DNA of 64,000 nt from Candidatus Aquabacterium excrementipullorum (GCA_019112875.1 DXIO01000086.1:1-64000); one strand, 5' to 3'; counted from the first letter of the stretch, positions 35,136-45,213 are shown. Program-made: numbers and translations. The notes: generated by a model not told the origin, from the letters alone.

Positions 35136-36143
35136 GTGGTGGAGCTCAGCTACGGCCCGGACAAGCACGGGCTCATCTGCGGCTATCTGTTCGAAGCGGG
35201 TCAGCCTGGTGCGCCCATCAGCCTCGACGACACCGTCGCGTGGTTGCGGTCGCGCGAAGGGCAGGGCGGCCCCGGCTTCGTCTGGCTGCACTTCAACCTG
35301 ACGACCGCGGGCGCCGAAGCCTGGATGCAGCACAACCTCCCCGTGGTGCCGGAGTTTTTCCAGGCGTTGCGCGAGGGATCGCGCTCCACCCGCATCGAAG
35401 ACGCCAGCGACACGCTGGTGGCGGTCGTCAACGACGTGGCCTTCGAGTTCTCGTTCGATCCGTCGGAGATCGAGACCCTCTGGCTGAACGTCGGCCCCCG
35501 CATGGCGATCAGTGCCCGTGTGCACCCGCTGCAGTCCATCGACCGCCTGCGGCACTCGGTGCGGCAAGGCTGCTGCTTCGATTCGCCCGTCGCCTTCCTG
35601 AACCACCTGATGCACGACCAGGGCGATGTGCTGGTGCGCATCGTGCGTGAAGCCACGGTGCAGGTCGACCGCGTGGAGGATGGCTTGTTGCTGGGCCGGC
35701 TCAAGAACAAGCGCGCCGACCTGGGCAAGCTGCGGCGCGTGCTGGTGCGCCTTCAGCGCCTGCTGGCGCCAGAGCCCGGCGCCCTGTTCCGCCTGCTGCG
35801 CCAGCCGCCGCCCTGGTTGACCAGCAAGGACCTGGAAGAGCTGCGTCAGGCCACCGAGGAGTTCTCGCTGGTGATCCGCGACATGGCCGAATTGCAGGAG
35901 CGCATCAAGCTGCTGCAAGAAGAACTTGCCGCGCAGGTGGGCGAGCAGACCAACCAGAGCGTCTTCACCCTGACGGTGGTCACGGTGCTGGCGCTGCCCA
36001 TCAACATCGTGGCCGGCCTGCTCGGCATGAACGTGGGCGGCATCCCGCTGGCGCAGAGCCCGCACGGCTTCTGGGCGATCGTGGCGCTGGTCGTGACCTT
36101 CACGGTGCTGGCGGGCTATCTGGCGTTCCGACGTAAGGACTAG
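35136..36143 (+). CDS. CorA/ZntB-family divalent metal transporter
   Basis: The 335-residue protein has a large N-terminal cytoplasmic domain, a long stalk helix (about 215-270), two C-terminal transmembrane helices, and the pore motif GMNVGGIP. The GG-I-P continuation matches the ZntB branch (GVNVGGIP) more than CorA (GMNxEY), suggesting zinc or similar transport. The start is GTG 35136. It probably shares a transcript with pit 21 bp upstream; metal-phosphate co-uptake would explain the pairing, which is inference. Confidence 0.9.
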   Translation: MVELSYGPDKHGLICGYLFEAGQPGAPISLDDTVAWLRSREGQGGPGFVWLHFNLTTAGAEAWMQHNLPVVPEFFQALREGSRSTRIEDASDTLVAVVNDVAFEFSFDPSEIETLWLNVGPRMAISARVHPLQSIDRLRHSVRQGCCFDSPVAFLNHLMHDQGDVLVRIVREATVQVDRVEDGLLLGRLKNKRADLGKLRRVLVRLQRLLAPEPGALFRLLRQPPPWLTSKDLEELRQATEEFSLVIRDMAELQERIKLLQEELAAQVGEQTNQSVFTLTVVTVLALPINIVAGLLGMNVGGIPLAQSPHGFWAIVALVVTFTVLAGYLAFRRKD

Positions 36144-36219
36144 CCCCGGTCGCCGGGGCCCGGCTTCGGCGTTATTCTCGATACCCATGCCTTGGTGCAC
36201 GGGTTCAACGGGGAGAGGG

Positions 36220-37761
36220 ATGTCCATTCGCCAGATCAAGGGGGCTGCCGCCTCCGGGAGCGCCATGGCCTCTGGCGTCCCGCCAGGCGCACGACCCGAC
36301 GCCATCATCATCGGCGCCGGCTTCGGCGGGATCGGCATGGCGGTGGCCCTCAGGAAGGCGGGTTTCGAGTGCCTCATCCTGGAAAAACAGCACGACGTGG
36401 GCGGCGTGTGGCGGGACAACACCTACCCCGGGGCGGCCTGCGACGTGCCTTCCCACCTGTACTCGTTCTCGTTCGAGCCGAACCCGAACTGGTCGCGGGT
36501 CTTCGCCACACAGGCGGAGATCCACCAATACCTGCGGCATTGCGCGCGCCAATATGGGCTGCTGCCCTCGATCCGCTTCGGCGCCGAGGTGGCCCAGGCC
36601 TGCTATGACGAGCACCAGGCCCGGTGGACCGTCAGCCTGACGGATGGACAGGTGCTGCAGGCGCGCTTTCTCATCACCGCGACAGGGCAGCTCAGCCGGC
36701 CCGTGTATCCCAAGCTGGACGGCATGGCGCAGTTCGAAGGCCGCGCCTTCCATTCCGCGTGCTGGGACCACGACCATGACCTGCGGGGGCGGCGTGTCGC
36801 GGTGATCGGCACCGGGGCTTCGGCGATCCAGTTCGTGCCGGCGATCGCGGACAAGGTGGACACGCTCACCGTTTTCCAGCGTTCCGCCGCCTACATCCTG
36901 CCGCGGCCGGACAGACCCTATGCCGCGTGGCGAAAGCGTCTGTTCGCGGCGATGCCCTGGACGATGGCGCTGCACCGGGCACGCATCTACACGCAGTACG
37001 AAGCCCGGGCCCTGGGGTTCTCGCATGTCAAGGCGCTGATGGATGTCCTGGGTCGCTGGCCCTTCATGGCCATGCTGCGCCGTCAGGTGCCCGATCCGGG
37101 CTTGCGTGCGCGCCTGCTGCCCGATTACCCCATCGGGTGCAAACGCATCCTGTTGTCCAGCGAGTACCTCGCCACGATGGCCCGGCCCCATGTGCATGTG
37201 GTCGCGGACGGCATACGGCGCATCACCGCCCGCGGCATCGAAACGGCGGATGGCCGTCATCACGAGGCCGATGTGATCGTGTACGGCACCGGCTTTGCGG
37301 CGACGGAGTTCCTGGCGCCGATGAAGATCACCGGCCGGGAAGGGCGCGATCTGAACGAGGCCTGGCGCAGTGGTGCGCAGGCCTACCTGGGCATCACCGT
37401 GCCAGGCTTTCCCAACTTCTTCATGCTCTATGGCCCCAACACGAACCTGGGCCACAACTCCATCGTCTACATGCTCGAAAGCCAGATCGCGCATGTGCTG
37501 CGGTGCCTGGAGAAGGCGCGTGCCGCAGGGGGCGATGCGATCGAGGTGGGCGAAGGGCCCCACAGCCGCTTCAACGCGGCGGTGCAGCGGCGCCTGGCGG
37601 GCACGGTGTGGCAGGGCTGCAAGAGCTGGTACGTGGACGCCAATGGCCACAACAGCACGAACTGGCCCGGCTTCACCTTCACGTACCGCTACCTGACGCG
37701 GTATGCGTCGCTCGGTGTGTACAGCTTCAAGGCCCCGATCACGGCGCCTGGCCAGGCCTGA
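36220..37761 (+). CDS. Flavin-containing monooxygenase, Baeyer-Villiger type
   Basis: The 513-residue FAD/NADPH enzyme has an N-terminal GAGFGGIGMA (about 29-38) and a second Rossmann motif GTGASA (about 197). The Baeyer-Villiger fingerprint FxGxxxHxxxW occurs as FEGRAFHSACW between them. YPGAACDVPSHLYSFSFE is also typical of this class. It would insert oxygen next to a ketone or oxidise a heteroatom; the substrate is unknown. ATG 36220 follows GGGAGAGG. An upstream in-frame ATG at 36187 lacks a ribosome-binding site. A 7-bp hairpin (37761-37783) separates it from infA. Confidence 0.9.
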   Translation: MSIRQIKGAAASGSAMASGVPPGARPDAIIIGAGFGGIGMAVALRKAGFECLILEKQHDVGGVWRDNTYPGAACDVPSHLYSFSFEPNPNWSRVFATQAEIHQYLRHCARQYGLLPSIRFGAEVAQACYDEHQARWTVSLTDGQVLQARFLITATGQLSRPVYPKLDGMAQFEGRAFHSACWDHDHDLRGRRVAVIGTGASAIQFVPAIADKVDTLTVFQRSAAYILPRPDRPYAAWRKRLFAAMPWTMALHRARIYTQYEARALGFSHVKALMDVLGRWPFMAMLRRQVPDPGLRARLLPDYPIGCKRILLSSEYLATMARPHVHVVADGIRRITARGIETADGRHHEADVIVYGTGFAATEFLAPMKITGREGRDLNEAWRSGAQAYLGITVPGFPNFFMLYGPNTNLGHNSIVYMLESQIAHVLRCLEKARAAGGDAIEVGEGPHSRFNAAVQRRLAGTVWQGCKSWYVDANGHNSTNWPGFTFTYRYLTRYASLGVYSFKAPITAPGQA

Positions 37762-37791
37762 CACCCCAGGCGACCCGGGGTGTGGTGTCGC

Positions 37792-38055
37792 TCAGTACTT
37801 GCGCGGCGGGCGTGCCGGTGCACCGCCGGCGCGTGGTTCGAGATGCCGGAAGGTGATGCGGCCCTTGCTCAAGTCATAGGGCGACAGTTCGAGCGACACC
37901 TTGTCGCCCGCCAGGATGCGGATGTGGTGCTTGCGCATCTTTCCGCCCGTGTAGGCAATCAGCGAGTGACCATTCTCCAGCGTCACGCGAAATCGGGAGT
38001 CGGGCAGGACTTCGATGACTTCGCCGCGCATTTCAATGAGTTCTTCTTTGGCCAT
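37792..38055 (-). CDS. infA: Translation initiation factor IF-1 (long betaproteobacterial form)
   Basis: The 87-residue S1/OB-fold protein is recognised by [22 protein letters not shown], the [21 protein letters not shown] core, and [13 protein letters not shown]. The usual IF-1 is 72 residues; this one has a C-terminal tail of about 15 residues rich in Arg, Pro and Gly. Burkholderiales commonly carry such a stand-alone second copy beside the one in the ribosomal operon. It is monocistronic here. Confidence 0.95.
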   Translation of the reverse strand: MAKEELIEMRGEVIEVLPDSRFRVTLENGHSLIAYTGGKMRKHHIRILAGDKVSLELSPYDLSKGRITFRHLEPRAGGAPARPPRKY

Positions 38056-38327
38056 GGCACCAGGTTGGCGTGGATTTGGATAATCGGACGGTCAAGCCCG
38101 AAAGGCAAGGGCCCCCGGCACTGCCCGAAGGCGCGATGAGGGGCAAACGGAAAGGCGATAAAAGAGGCAAGGCGGTTCGTCAGCGGACGATGCTTGCCTG
38201 GAGGCGGGATGATCGCGCCATGCTGGGAGATCTTCCCTGTTGAGAATGCACGCGTGGGACGCTGCACATCGACAAAGTGCTGCGGAGGTAAGCAAAGCTG
38301 CAGCAATCTTGCGATTATAACAGGATC

Positions 38328-40613
38328 GTGGCGTACGCCAGCGGGCGGGCCGCAGCCCCACCGCCGCTGCCGTTGTGGTGCTACGCTTGCTGGCACAAAC
38401 ATGTCCTTCGCACCTTGAAGATCCAGAGTCGCCTCTTCCGGTTGGTGTTTGTGGCCTGGCTGCCGGCGGCACTGGCCATCGGGATCATTGCGCGATCGAC
38501 CTATGTCGATCAGGAAAGCGCCGCCCTGGAAGAGGTGCGAAAACTGGCGGACAACGTGGGGGTCATCGTGGAGCGAGAGCTCGACACCCGGGCCGTGATG
38601 GCCAGGACCCTGAGCGCCTCGAGCGCGCTCGAGTCCGAAGACCTGGGGCGCTTCTACGGCGAGGCTGCCACCGCCACCCGAGGCAGCGGCAGCTGGTCCT
38701 TGCTGGTGACGCCGACCCATCAGGTGCTCAACACCGTCCTGGCTTTCCAGCCGGGGCTCTCGGTGCCAAGGGTGCAGGAGGCACCCTGGCTGCCGAGCGG
38801 CGAGGGCGTGTTCTTCTCCATGCACGGCCCCCTGGTCGACAAGCCCATCATCACCGCCTATGTGGCCCAGCCGGGACGGCCGGCGCGCTACAACGTCGGC
38901 ATCGCCTTCGATCCATCGGTCATCCAGGCCATCGTCAGCCGGCAGGTGCCGCCCCATGGCGCCGTGGTGACGGTGATGGATCAGCAGTTGCGGGTGGTGG
39001 CCCGCAGCAGGAGCCCGCAGACCTGGATCGGCCGCCATGCGACCGGCCCCCTGCAGGACCGGGCGATGGCGAAACATGAAGGCTTCGCGCCCAGTGTCAC
39101 GCTGGACAAGGTGCCTTCGCTGACCTACCTGAGCCGTCCGAACCGCTACGGGTGGTATGTGGTCGTGGCCGTTCCCACGGCCGCCATGGATCGGCAGGCC
39201 AGCCGGGCAGTGGTGGATGCGGTGAGCCTGGCGGCCATCCTTCTGGGCTCCAGTCTGCTGTGCGCGCTGTACATCGCGCGCACCATCAGCCAGCCGGTGC
39301 TCGACCTCAAGGACGCGGCCGACGTGCTGGGCCAGGATCTCGTGCCCTCCGCCCTGAACACCGGCCTGTTCGAAACGGACGAGGTGGCCAAGGCCTTGCG
39401 GGCCGCGGGCCTGCGTGCGCGTGAATCGGCCGATGTGCTCGAAGCGAGGGTGCAGGATGCCGTGGCCAGGACCGCCCAGGTCCAGGAGCGCCTGGCGGCC
39501 GCCGAGAAGCATGAGGCGGTGGGGCGGCTGGCTGGCGGCATTGCCCACGATTTCAACAACCTGCTGCAGACGATCAGCACGGCGCTGCATCTGCTGGGGC
39601 CGACCACGCCTGAAGGCCCGCCCAAGCGGATGCTGGAGGCGGCCACCCGGGCCAGTGGCAAGGCCTCCGGCCTGGTCCGGCAGATGCTGGCGTTCGGACG
39701 GGTGCAGCCACTCAAGCCCGAACCGGTGGATCTTCATGACTTCCTGTTGAAGGCCAGTGAGCTGACCAGCAAGGCCGCCGGTGCGAATATCGCGCTCCAT
39801 GCCGTGATCCCGCCAGGCCTTCCCGCCGTGTACGCCGACCCGACCCAGCTGGAACTGGCCTTGCTGAACCTGATCTTCAATGCACGCGATGCCATGGAAG
39901 GGCAGGGGCACATCGAGATCAGGGCCTCGCTGATGGAGGTGTCCGACGCCGGCCTGCCTTCGACGCCTGCGTTCTCGCACTGTGTGCGCCTGGAGGTGCA
40001 GGACGACGGGCCGGGCATGGACGCGGGCACGCTCCACAAGGCGTTCGACCCGTATTTCACGACCAAGCCAGTGGGCTCCGGATCGGGCCTGGGCCTGCCG
40101 CAGGTGCTGGCCTTTGCCCGGCAGTCGGGCGGCGATGCGCGCATCCTCAGCGAGGTGGGCGTCGGCACCACGGTGCAGCTCTTGCTGCCCATCACGACGC
40201 AATCGGCGCTCGTGTCACCAGAGAAACAGCGTCACGCGCAGGCCCCCGCGCGGCCGCTGCACGTGTTGATGGTGGAAGACGATCCCCTGGTGTCCTCTGT
40301 CGTGGCGCCGGCGCTGCGGCATGCCGGCCACAGCGTCACGCAGTGCGTCAATGCCGACGAGGCCAAGGCCATGCTGTCCCGCAATGGGGTGGGGGCCTTC
40401 GATGTGGTGTTCAGCGATGTCGTCATGCCCGGCACGATGACGGGCTTCGATCTGCTGCAGTGGTGCAGGGCGCAGGCCCCGGACCTCCCGGTGGTGCTGG
40501 CCACGGGCTACAGTGCCCAGGCCCCGCAAACCGACGCCACGCTGCTGCGCAAGCCGTATCACATCGACGAGTTGCTGGACACGCTGCAACAGGTGGCTGG
40601 CGAATTGGCCTGA
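38328..40613 (+). CDS. Hybrid sensor histidine kinase with C-terminal receiver domain
   Basis: The protein of up to 761 residues is membrane-bound. TM1 is at about 36-55 and TM2 at about 293-315 flanking a periplasmic dCache-like sensor region, with a HAMP-like linker and a coiled coil. The HisKA box is GGIAHDFNNLL (His near 406). The HATPase has NLIFNARDAM, DDGPGMD and GSGLGLPQV. The receiver (about 643-758) has VEDD, the phospho-Asp in VVFSDVVMPG, and LRKPYH. The AHDFNN type belongs to the HWE/NtrB-like hybrid group. The start is uncertain: GTG 38328 gives a 20-residue Ala/Pro leader, and TTG 38416 may be the true start. Confidence 0.88.
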   Translation: MAYASGRAAAPPPLPLWCYACWHKHVLRTLKIQSRLFRLVFVAWLPAALAIGIIARSTYVDQESAALEEVRKLADNVGVIVERELDTRAVMARTLSASSALESEDLGRFYGEAATATRGSGSWSLLVTPTHQVLNTVLAFQPGLSVPRVQEAPWLPSGEGVFFSMHGPLVDKPIITAYVAQPGRPARYNVGIAFDPSVIQAIVSRQVPPHGAVVTVMDQQLRVVARSRSPQTWIGRHATGPLQDRAMAKHEGFAPSVTLDKVPSLTYLSRPNRYGWYVVVAVPTAAMDRQASRAVVDAVSLAAILLGSSLLCALYIARTISQPVLDLKDAADVLGQDLVPSALNTGLFETDEVAKALRAAGLRARESADVLEARVQDAVARTAQVQERLAAAEKHEAVGRLAGGIAHDFNNLLQTISTALHLLGPTTPEGPPKRMLEAATRASGKASGLVRQMLAFGRVQPLKPEPVDLHDFLLKASELTSKAAGANIALHAVIPPGLPAVYADPTQLELALLNLIFNARDAMEGQGHIEIRASLMEVSDAGLPSTPAFSHCVRLEVQDDGPGMDAGTLHKAFDPYFTTKPVGSGSGLGLPQVLAFARQSGGDARILSEVGVGTTVQLLLPITTQSALVSPEKQRHAQAPARPLHVLMVEDDPLVSSVVAPALRHAGHSVTQCVNADEAKAMLSRNGVGAFDVVFSDVVMPGTMTGFDLLQWCRAQAPDLPVVLATGYSAQAPQTDATLLRKPYHIDELLDTLQQVAGELA

Positions 40614-40695
40614 TCAAGACGGCCGGAAGACAGGGGCGATGCGGGAGGGCACACGGTTTGCCCATTGGGGGCATTCTGACTTCCGGGAGAGCAGC

Positions 40696-41484
40696 GTGTC
40701 CGCATTCGATCATCAGCGTGGCCGCCCCATCGAGGTGTCGGGCGCCCGCATCTACACCGAGACGCTGGGCGCGGGCGACGCCCCCGTTCTCGTGCTGCTG
40801 CATGGCGGGTTCGGCAACATCGAGGATTTCAACCGTCTGCTGCCGGCCCTGGAAGGCTGGCGGGTGGTGGGCATCGACAGCCGGGGACACGGCAAGTCCA
40901 CGCTGGGACAGGCCGGGTGGTCTTACCAGCGCGCCCAGGAAGACGTGGAACAGGTGCTGGCGGCCTTGGGCGTGACCCGATGCACGGTCCTGGGTTTCAG
41001 CGATGGCGGCATCGTGGCGCTGCGCATGGGCGCCGCGGGCCGGGTGGAGATCGAGCGGATGATCGTGGTGGGCTCGAGCTGGCACCACAAGAACCTGGCC
41101 TCCACCAAGCGCATCCTCCGAAGTGTCACGGCACAGAGCTGGCAGCACAAGTTCCCGGACACCTACGAGGCTTATCAGCGCCTGAATCCCGAGCCGGATT
41201 TCGAGCGTTTCGCGCAAGCGCTGGTGGCCGGATGGCTGGATGAAGGGCCTTCGGGCCACCCGGATGAATCCGTTTCGAAGATCCAGGCCCCCGTGCTGGT
41301 GGTACGCGGCGACGAGGACCATCTGACGGGCCGCGAGGACGCGGTCGAGCTGTGCCGCAGCCTGCGCCAGGCCCACTTCCTCAGCATTCCCTTCGCCGGA
41401 CACGTTGCCTATGCGGAGGGCGAGGACATCTTCCTGCCGGCGCTGCGCCGCTTCCTCGCCCAACCCGTCCACCGGTCGTCCTGA
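40696..41484 (+). CDS. Alpha/beta-fold hydrolase
   Basis: The 262-residue hydrolase has the oxyanion motif LLHGGFGN, DSRGHGKS, the nucleophile elbow GFSDGG with Ser in the centre, VVRGDEDHL for the acid and AGHVAY for the His. It is similar to esterases and bromoperoxidase-like hydrolases; the substrate is unknown. I prefer GTG 40696 with GGGAG seven bases upstream. ATG 40639 would add 19 residues. It starts 82 bp after the hybrid kinase on the same strand. Confidence 0.85.
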   Translation: MSAFDHQRGRPIEVSGARIYTETLGAGDAPVLVLLHGGFGNIEDFNRLLPALEGWRVVGIDSRGHGKSTLGQAGWSYQRAQEDVEQVLAALGVTRCTVLGFSDGGIVALRMGAAGRVEIERMIVVGSSWHHKNLASTKRILRSVTAQSWQHKFPDTYEAYQRLNPEPDFERFAQALVAGWLDEGPSGHPDESVSKIQAPVLVVRGDEDHLTGREDAVELCRSLRQAHFLSIPFAGHVAYAEGEDIFLPALRRFLAQPVHRSS

Positions 41485-41628
41485 GCCGCGTCGCTGGACG
41501 CTCGAATCGCTCCCGCACAGGGGGCGGGCGTCGCCGCCGCAGTGCCTGCGGTTACGCTAAGCCGGGGACAATGCCGGCTGGCCACCGATGACGGAGGCCT
41601 GGCCTACACATTTCCCCCGCTTCGCTCC

Positions 41629-43074
41629 ATGAAAACCACCCCCCGTGCCGACGTCCTGGCCGGACTGACCACCGCCTTCGCCCTCGTGCCCGAATGCATC
41701 GCTTTCGCGCTGGTCGCCCAGCTCAATCCGCTGATGGGCCTGTACGGCGCCTTCATCATCTGCACGCTCACCGCCTTGCTGGGCGGCCGACCGGGCATGA
41801 TTTCCGGTGCGGCCGGCTCGATGGCCGTGGTGATCGTGGCGCTGGTGGTGCAGCATGGGGTGCAGTACCTGCTGGCCACCGTGTTGCTGGGGGGGCTGCT
41901 GATGATCGCGTTCGGCGCCCTGCGCCTGGGCAAGTTGGTGCGCATGGTGCCGCACCCCGTGATGCTGGGCTTCGTCAACGGCCTGGCCATCGTCATTGCC
42001 CTGGCCCAGCTGGCGCACTTCAAGGAGGGCGGGCATTGGCTGCACGGGACCTCGCTGTGGCTGATGCTGGGCTTGGTGGCACTGACCATGGCCACCGTTC
42101 ACCTGCTGCCACGTCTCACGCGCAGCGTGCCGCCTGCGCTGGTCGCGATCCTGGGCGTGGGGCTGCTCACCAACCTGCTGGGCCTGCCCACCCGCACCCT
42201 GGGCGACATGGCACACATCGCGGGCGGCCTGCCGAGCCTGGCGCTCCCCGAGGTGCCCTGGACGCTGCAGACGCTGCGCATCATCGCGCCCTATGCGGTG
42301 CTGATGGCGCTGGTGGGGCTGCTGGAGACACTGCTCACGCTGAACCTCACCGATGAGATCACCCAGAGCCGGGGCCGCACCAACCGCGAATGCATGGCGC
42401 TCGGCGTGGCCAACGTGGCTTCCGGACTGGCGGGCGGCATGGGCGGCTGCGCCATGATCGGGCAGACCATGATCAACCTCGAGTCCGGCGGGCGGGGCCG
42501 CCTGTCGGGCGTGGTGGCCGGCGTGATGATCCTGCTTTTCGTGCTGTTCCTGTCACCCCTGATCGAACACATTCCGCTGGCCGCGCTGGTCGGGGTGATG
42601 TTCGTGGTGGCCCAGCAGACCTTTTCCTGGGGATCGCTGCGGGTGTTCAACAAGGTGCCACGCAGCGATGTGCTGGTGATCGTGGCCGTGACGGTGATCA
42701 CCGTGTTCACCGACCTGGCCACCGCCGTGCTGCTGGGCGTGGTCATCGCCGCGCTGAACTTCGCGTGGCAGCATGCCCGCGACCTGTATGCCGACCAGCA
42801 TGTCCAGCCCGACGGCAGTAAGCTGTACTTGGTTCATGGCACCTTGTTCTTCGCCTCGGCCAAGCCCTTCCTGGGGCTGTTCGATGCGGCGGGAGATCCG
42901 CTCCAGGTCACGCTGGACTGCCGCCACCTGAGCTTCGTGGATTACTCCGCCATCGAGGCGCTCACCACCTTGCGCGATCGCTATGCCAAGGCAGGCAAGC
43001 ACTTGCGCGTGGTGCACCTGTCGGAGCGCTGCAAGCAACTGCTCCGGCGCGCCGGCCACCATCACACGGCCTGA
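41629..43074 (+). CDS. SulP-family anion transporter with STAS domain
   Basis: The 481-residue permease (about 10-12 helices) begins with the SulP signature RADVLAGLTTAFALVPECIAFA and has GMISGAAGSMAVV, CAMIGQTMINLESGGRGRLSG and VPRSDVLVIV. A C-terminal STAS domain follows (about 395-481; LDCRHLSFVDYSAIEAL). It imports sulphate, bicarbonate or another anion; bacterial members vary, so the substrate is open. The start is ATG 41629; 29 upstream in-frame codons do not look coding. Confidence 0.92.
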   Translation: MKTTPRADVLAGLTTAFALVPECIAFALVAQLNPLMGLYGAFIICTLTALLGGRPGMISGAAGSMAVVIVALVVQHGVQYLLATVLLGGLLMIAFGALRLGKLVRMVPHPVMLGFVNGLAIVIALAQLAHFKEGGHWLHGTSLWLMLGLVALTMATVHLLPRLTRSVPPALVAILGVGLLTNLLGLPTRTLGDMAHIAGGLPSLALPEVPWTLQTLRIIAPYAVLMALVGLLETLLTLNLTDEITQSRGRTNRECMALGVANVASGLAGGMGGCAMIGQTMINLESGGRGRLSGVVAGVMILLFVLFLSPLIEHIPLAALVGVMFVVAQQTFSWGSLRVFNKVPRSDVLVIVAVTVITVFTDLATAVLLGVVIAALNFAWQHARDLYADQHVQPDGSKLYLVHGTLFFASAKPFLGLFDAAGDPLQVTLDCRHLSFVDYSAIEALTTLRDRYAKAGKHLRVVHLSERCKQLLRRAGHHHTA

Positions 43075-43078
43075 GCGC

Positions 43079-43999
43079 TCAGCGATGTTCTGAGAGCGCC
43101 ATGGCGGTGATGAACAAGCCCTGGGCCGTCGCGTGAAAATCCGAGCCCGTGTGGGCCTGGAAACGTGAAGGCCACCAGGCCGCGAGTTGGCTGCGGATCT
43201 GCCAGGGCTGCAGCCGCCGAGGCAGCTCGGGCAACTGCCGCCCTCCGATCCAGCCGCCGTCGGGCTGTTGGGCCATCAGCACGCGCCGCAGCCAGACTGC
43301 CTTGATCTGTTCAGGCTTTCCCTGCCACATCAGCATCACCATGCGCTGCAGGTAGGCGTCCTTGACGACGATATCCCACTGCATCTGCTGCTCGATGTCG
43401 CCCAGCAGGTTCACCTGCAAGGGCGATAGCTGTGCTGCCGGCGCGCATGCTTCCCGCGCCATGAGCATCACCCCGATGAGTTGATGCGTGGTGCAGGCCG
43501 GGTCGTTTTGCGTGAGTGCCGGGCGGCAGGCGCGCTCGTCCAGGAAGGCACGTGTATCGCCCGTGGACAGTTCCACGGGCTGGCAGGTCAGGGCGTGAAG
43601 GAAGAAGCGCTGGTAGGGCGCCAGTGCCTGAACCTGCACGGAGTCCGGCGACACCGATGCTTGGGCGTCGATCATCCGCCACCAGAGCAGGCGGGAGACG
43701 CCTTCCCGCGCCGCCATGGCCCTGTACCGTTCCATCAAGGCCACCAGGTAGGGGTCAGCCGTTTCGGTGGCCGCGGCATGGACGAACCACCACAGCGCGA
43801 TGTTCGGCTCTTTGAGGATTTCGGCCTCGTGCTGGCGCAGCCATGTCACAGCGCGCCCGTAGGCCTGTTCTCTTTCAGCCCGGGTGGCTGGCGCCACGTC
43901 CCGGTTGCCCAGCCAAAGCGCCCCTCCTGCCAAACCGGCCACTGCCAGCACCACGAGCAGCATGGCGCGCACCATGCGCAGCCGCCATTTGCGGTTCAT
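43079..43999 (-). CDS. Hypothetical protein with N-terminal membrane anchor
   Basis: The 306-residue protein has one hydrophobic segment near the start (about 9-28, MVRAMLLVVLAVAGLAGGAL), then a Trp/Arg/Ala-rich helical region. Four cysteines lie in the middle (TCQPVE, RACRP, PACTTH, EACAP), probably paired in the periplasm. The C-terminal segment QQPDGGWIGGRQLPELP resembles helical alpha/alpha-barrel repeats of terpene-cyclase-like or prenyltransferase folds. No family is assigned. The start ATG 43999 is preferred over a more distant start. It is convergent with the SulP gene, with 4 bp between stops. Confidence 0.65.
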   Translation of the reverse strand: MNRKWRLRMVRAMLLVVLAVAGLAGGALWLGNRDVAPATRAEREQAYGRAVTWLRQHEAEILKEPNIALWWFVHAAATETADPYLVALMERYRAMAAREGVSRLLWWRMIDAQASVSPDSVQVQALAPYQRFFLHALTCQPVELSTGDTRAFLDERACRPALTQNDPACTTHQLIGVMLMAREACAPAAQLSPLQVNLLGDIEQQMQWDIVVKDAYLQRMVMLMWQGKPEQIKAVWLRRVLMAQQPDGGWIGGRQLPELPRRLQPWQIRSQLAAWWPSRFQAHTGSDFHATAQGLFITAMALSEHR

Positions 44000-44111
44000 C
44001 CCCGCCCCCTGTGTGATTTGCGTATGTTTGACGCGCAGGGGTTGATTCCCTGCGCGTGGCCGCATTGTCACACGAGGGGCAGCCCCTCGTCGGTGAGACC
44101 CGCGTGCCTGG

Positions 44112-45101
44112 TCAGATGGCGCCGACGCTGCCCGTCACCGGCAGCACGATGCCCGTGATGTAGCCGGCACTCACCGGCGAGGCCAGGAACACATAGGCCG
44201 GCGACAGCTCTTCGGGCTGGGCCGCCCGCTTCATGTCGGTGCTTTTGCCGAAATCCTTCACCTTCTCGGCCGGAGAGTCCGCCGGGTTCAGCGGCGTCCA
44301 TACCGGGCCGGGGGCCACGGCGTTCACTCGGATGCCCTTGCCGATCACGCTTTGCGCCAGCGATTTGGTGAAGGCGTGGATCGCGCCCTTGGTGGTGGCA
44401 TAGTCCAGCAACTGGGCATTGCCGCGCAGGCCCACCACGGAGCCCGTGTTGATGATGCTGCTGCCCTGGCGCAGGTGGGGCAGGGCGGCGCGGGCCATGT
44501 ACATGTAGCCGAAGATGTTGGTGTGGAAAGTCTCTTCGATGCGCTCGTCCGTCAGGTCTTCCAGCGAGGCGGCATGTTCCTGGAAGGCGGCGTTGTTGAC
44601 CAGGATGTCCAGCTTGCCGAAAGCCTGCACGGTTTGCTCGACGGCCTGCCTGCAAAACGCCGGGTCCTTCACATCGCCAGGGATCAATGCGCAGCGGCGG
44701 CCTTCGGCCTCCACGGCACGCCGGGTGTCCTCGGCATCCTGGTGCGAAGACAGGTAGACGATCGCGACATCGGCACCTTCGCGGGCGAACAGGACGGCCA
44801 CGGCGCGACCGATGCCGGAGTCGCCACCGGTGATCAGCGCCGCCATGCCCTTGAGCTTGTCGCTGCCCTTGTAGTCGGGGGCCTGGTAGCGTGGCTGCAG
44901 GTCCAGGTCCTGTTCGCTGCCGGGTTTGGTCTGGTGTTGCGCAGGCAGGTCCGTGGGCTGGGGGCGGGCACCAGCCTGCACGCCCTGGCTGTCATTGGCG
45001 CCTGTGCCGGCGCTTTGCTGCCGGCTGGCTTCGTCCTTCTGGTCCTGCGCCTGCTGGATGCTGCGTTGCTTGTCGCGTGTGTCTTCTGCGGTGGTGGGCA
45101 T
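44112..45101 (-). CDS. YghA-like SDR oxidoreductase (general-stress type)
   Basis: The 329-residue protein has a Gln/Asp/Lys-rich hydrophilic N-terminal stretch (about 1-75), then a complete SDR fold: ITGGDSGIGRAVA (about 90-102), NNAA, catalytic Ser in NTGSVVGL, YATTKGA, and the C-terminal GIVLPVTG. This matches the YghA/GspA-39 group found in stress regulons; the substrate is not defined. A good AGGAG site precedes ATG 45101. The frame is open far upstream, but that part reads as antisense of the MltB gene. Confidence 0.9.
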   Translation of the reverse strand: MPTTAEDTRDKQRSIQQAQDQKDEASRQQSAGTGANDSQGVQAGARPQPTDLPAQHQTKPGSEQDLDLQPRYQAPDYKGSDKLKGMAALITGGDSGIGRAVAVLFAREGADVAIVYLSSHQDAEDTRRAVEAEGRRCALIPGDVKDPAFCRQAVEQTVQAFGKLDILVNNAAFQEHAASLEDLTDERIEETFHTNIFGYMYMARAALPHLRQGSSIINTGSVVGLRGNAQLLDYATTKGAIHAFTKSLAQSVIGKGIRVNAVAPGPVWTPLNPADSPAEKVKDFGKSTDMKRAAQPEELSPAYVFLASPVSAGYITGIVLPVTGSVGAI

Positions 45102-45213
45102 GGTGTGGCTCCTCATGAGAAAGCGGTTGCTGCCCCTGCCAGCAGCCGGCGTGCCTGCCCGGGCTCGACCGGAGAACCCGTGCGGGTACCAGGGGCGCAG
45201 TACATTGGCGGCT

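Noticed and set aside
34011-36422. 803-codon minus-strand open frame across pit and the ZntB-like gene
   Set aside because: It covers two well-supported genes on the other strand and shows only low-complexity antisense composition.
38100-38300. Possible cyclic di-GMP riboswitch or other structured leader before the hybrid kinase
   Set aside because: Short GGCAAAC-like pieces occur, but the conserved core and tetraloop receptor pattern are not present.
37983-40202. 739-codon minus-strand open frame joined to infA
   Set aside because: It is antisense to the hybrid kinase; infA is read in another frame with strong family identity.
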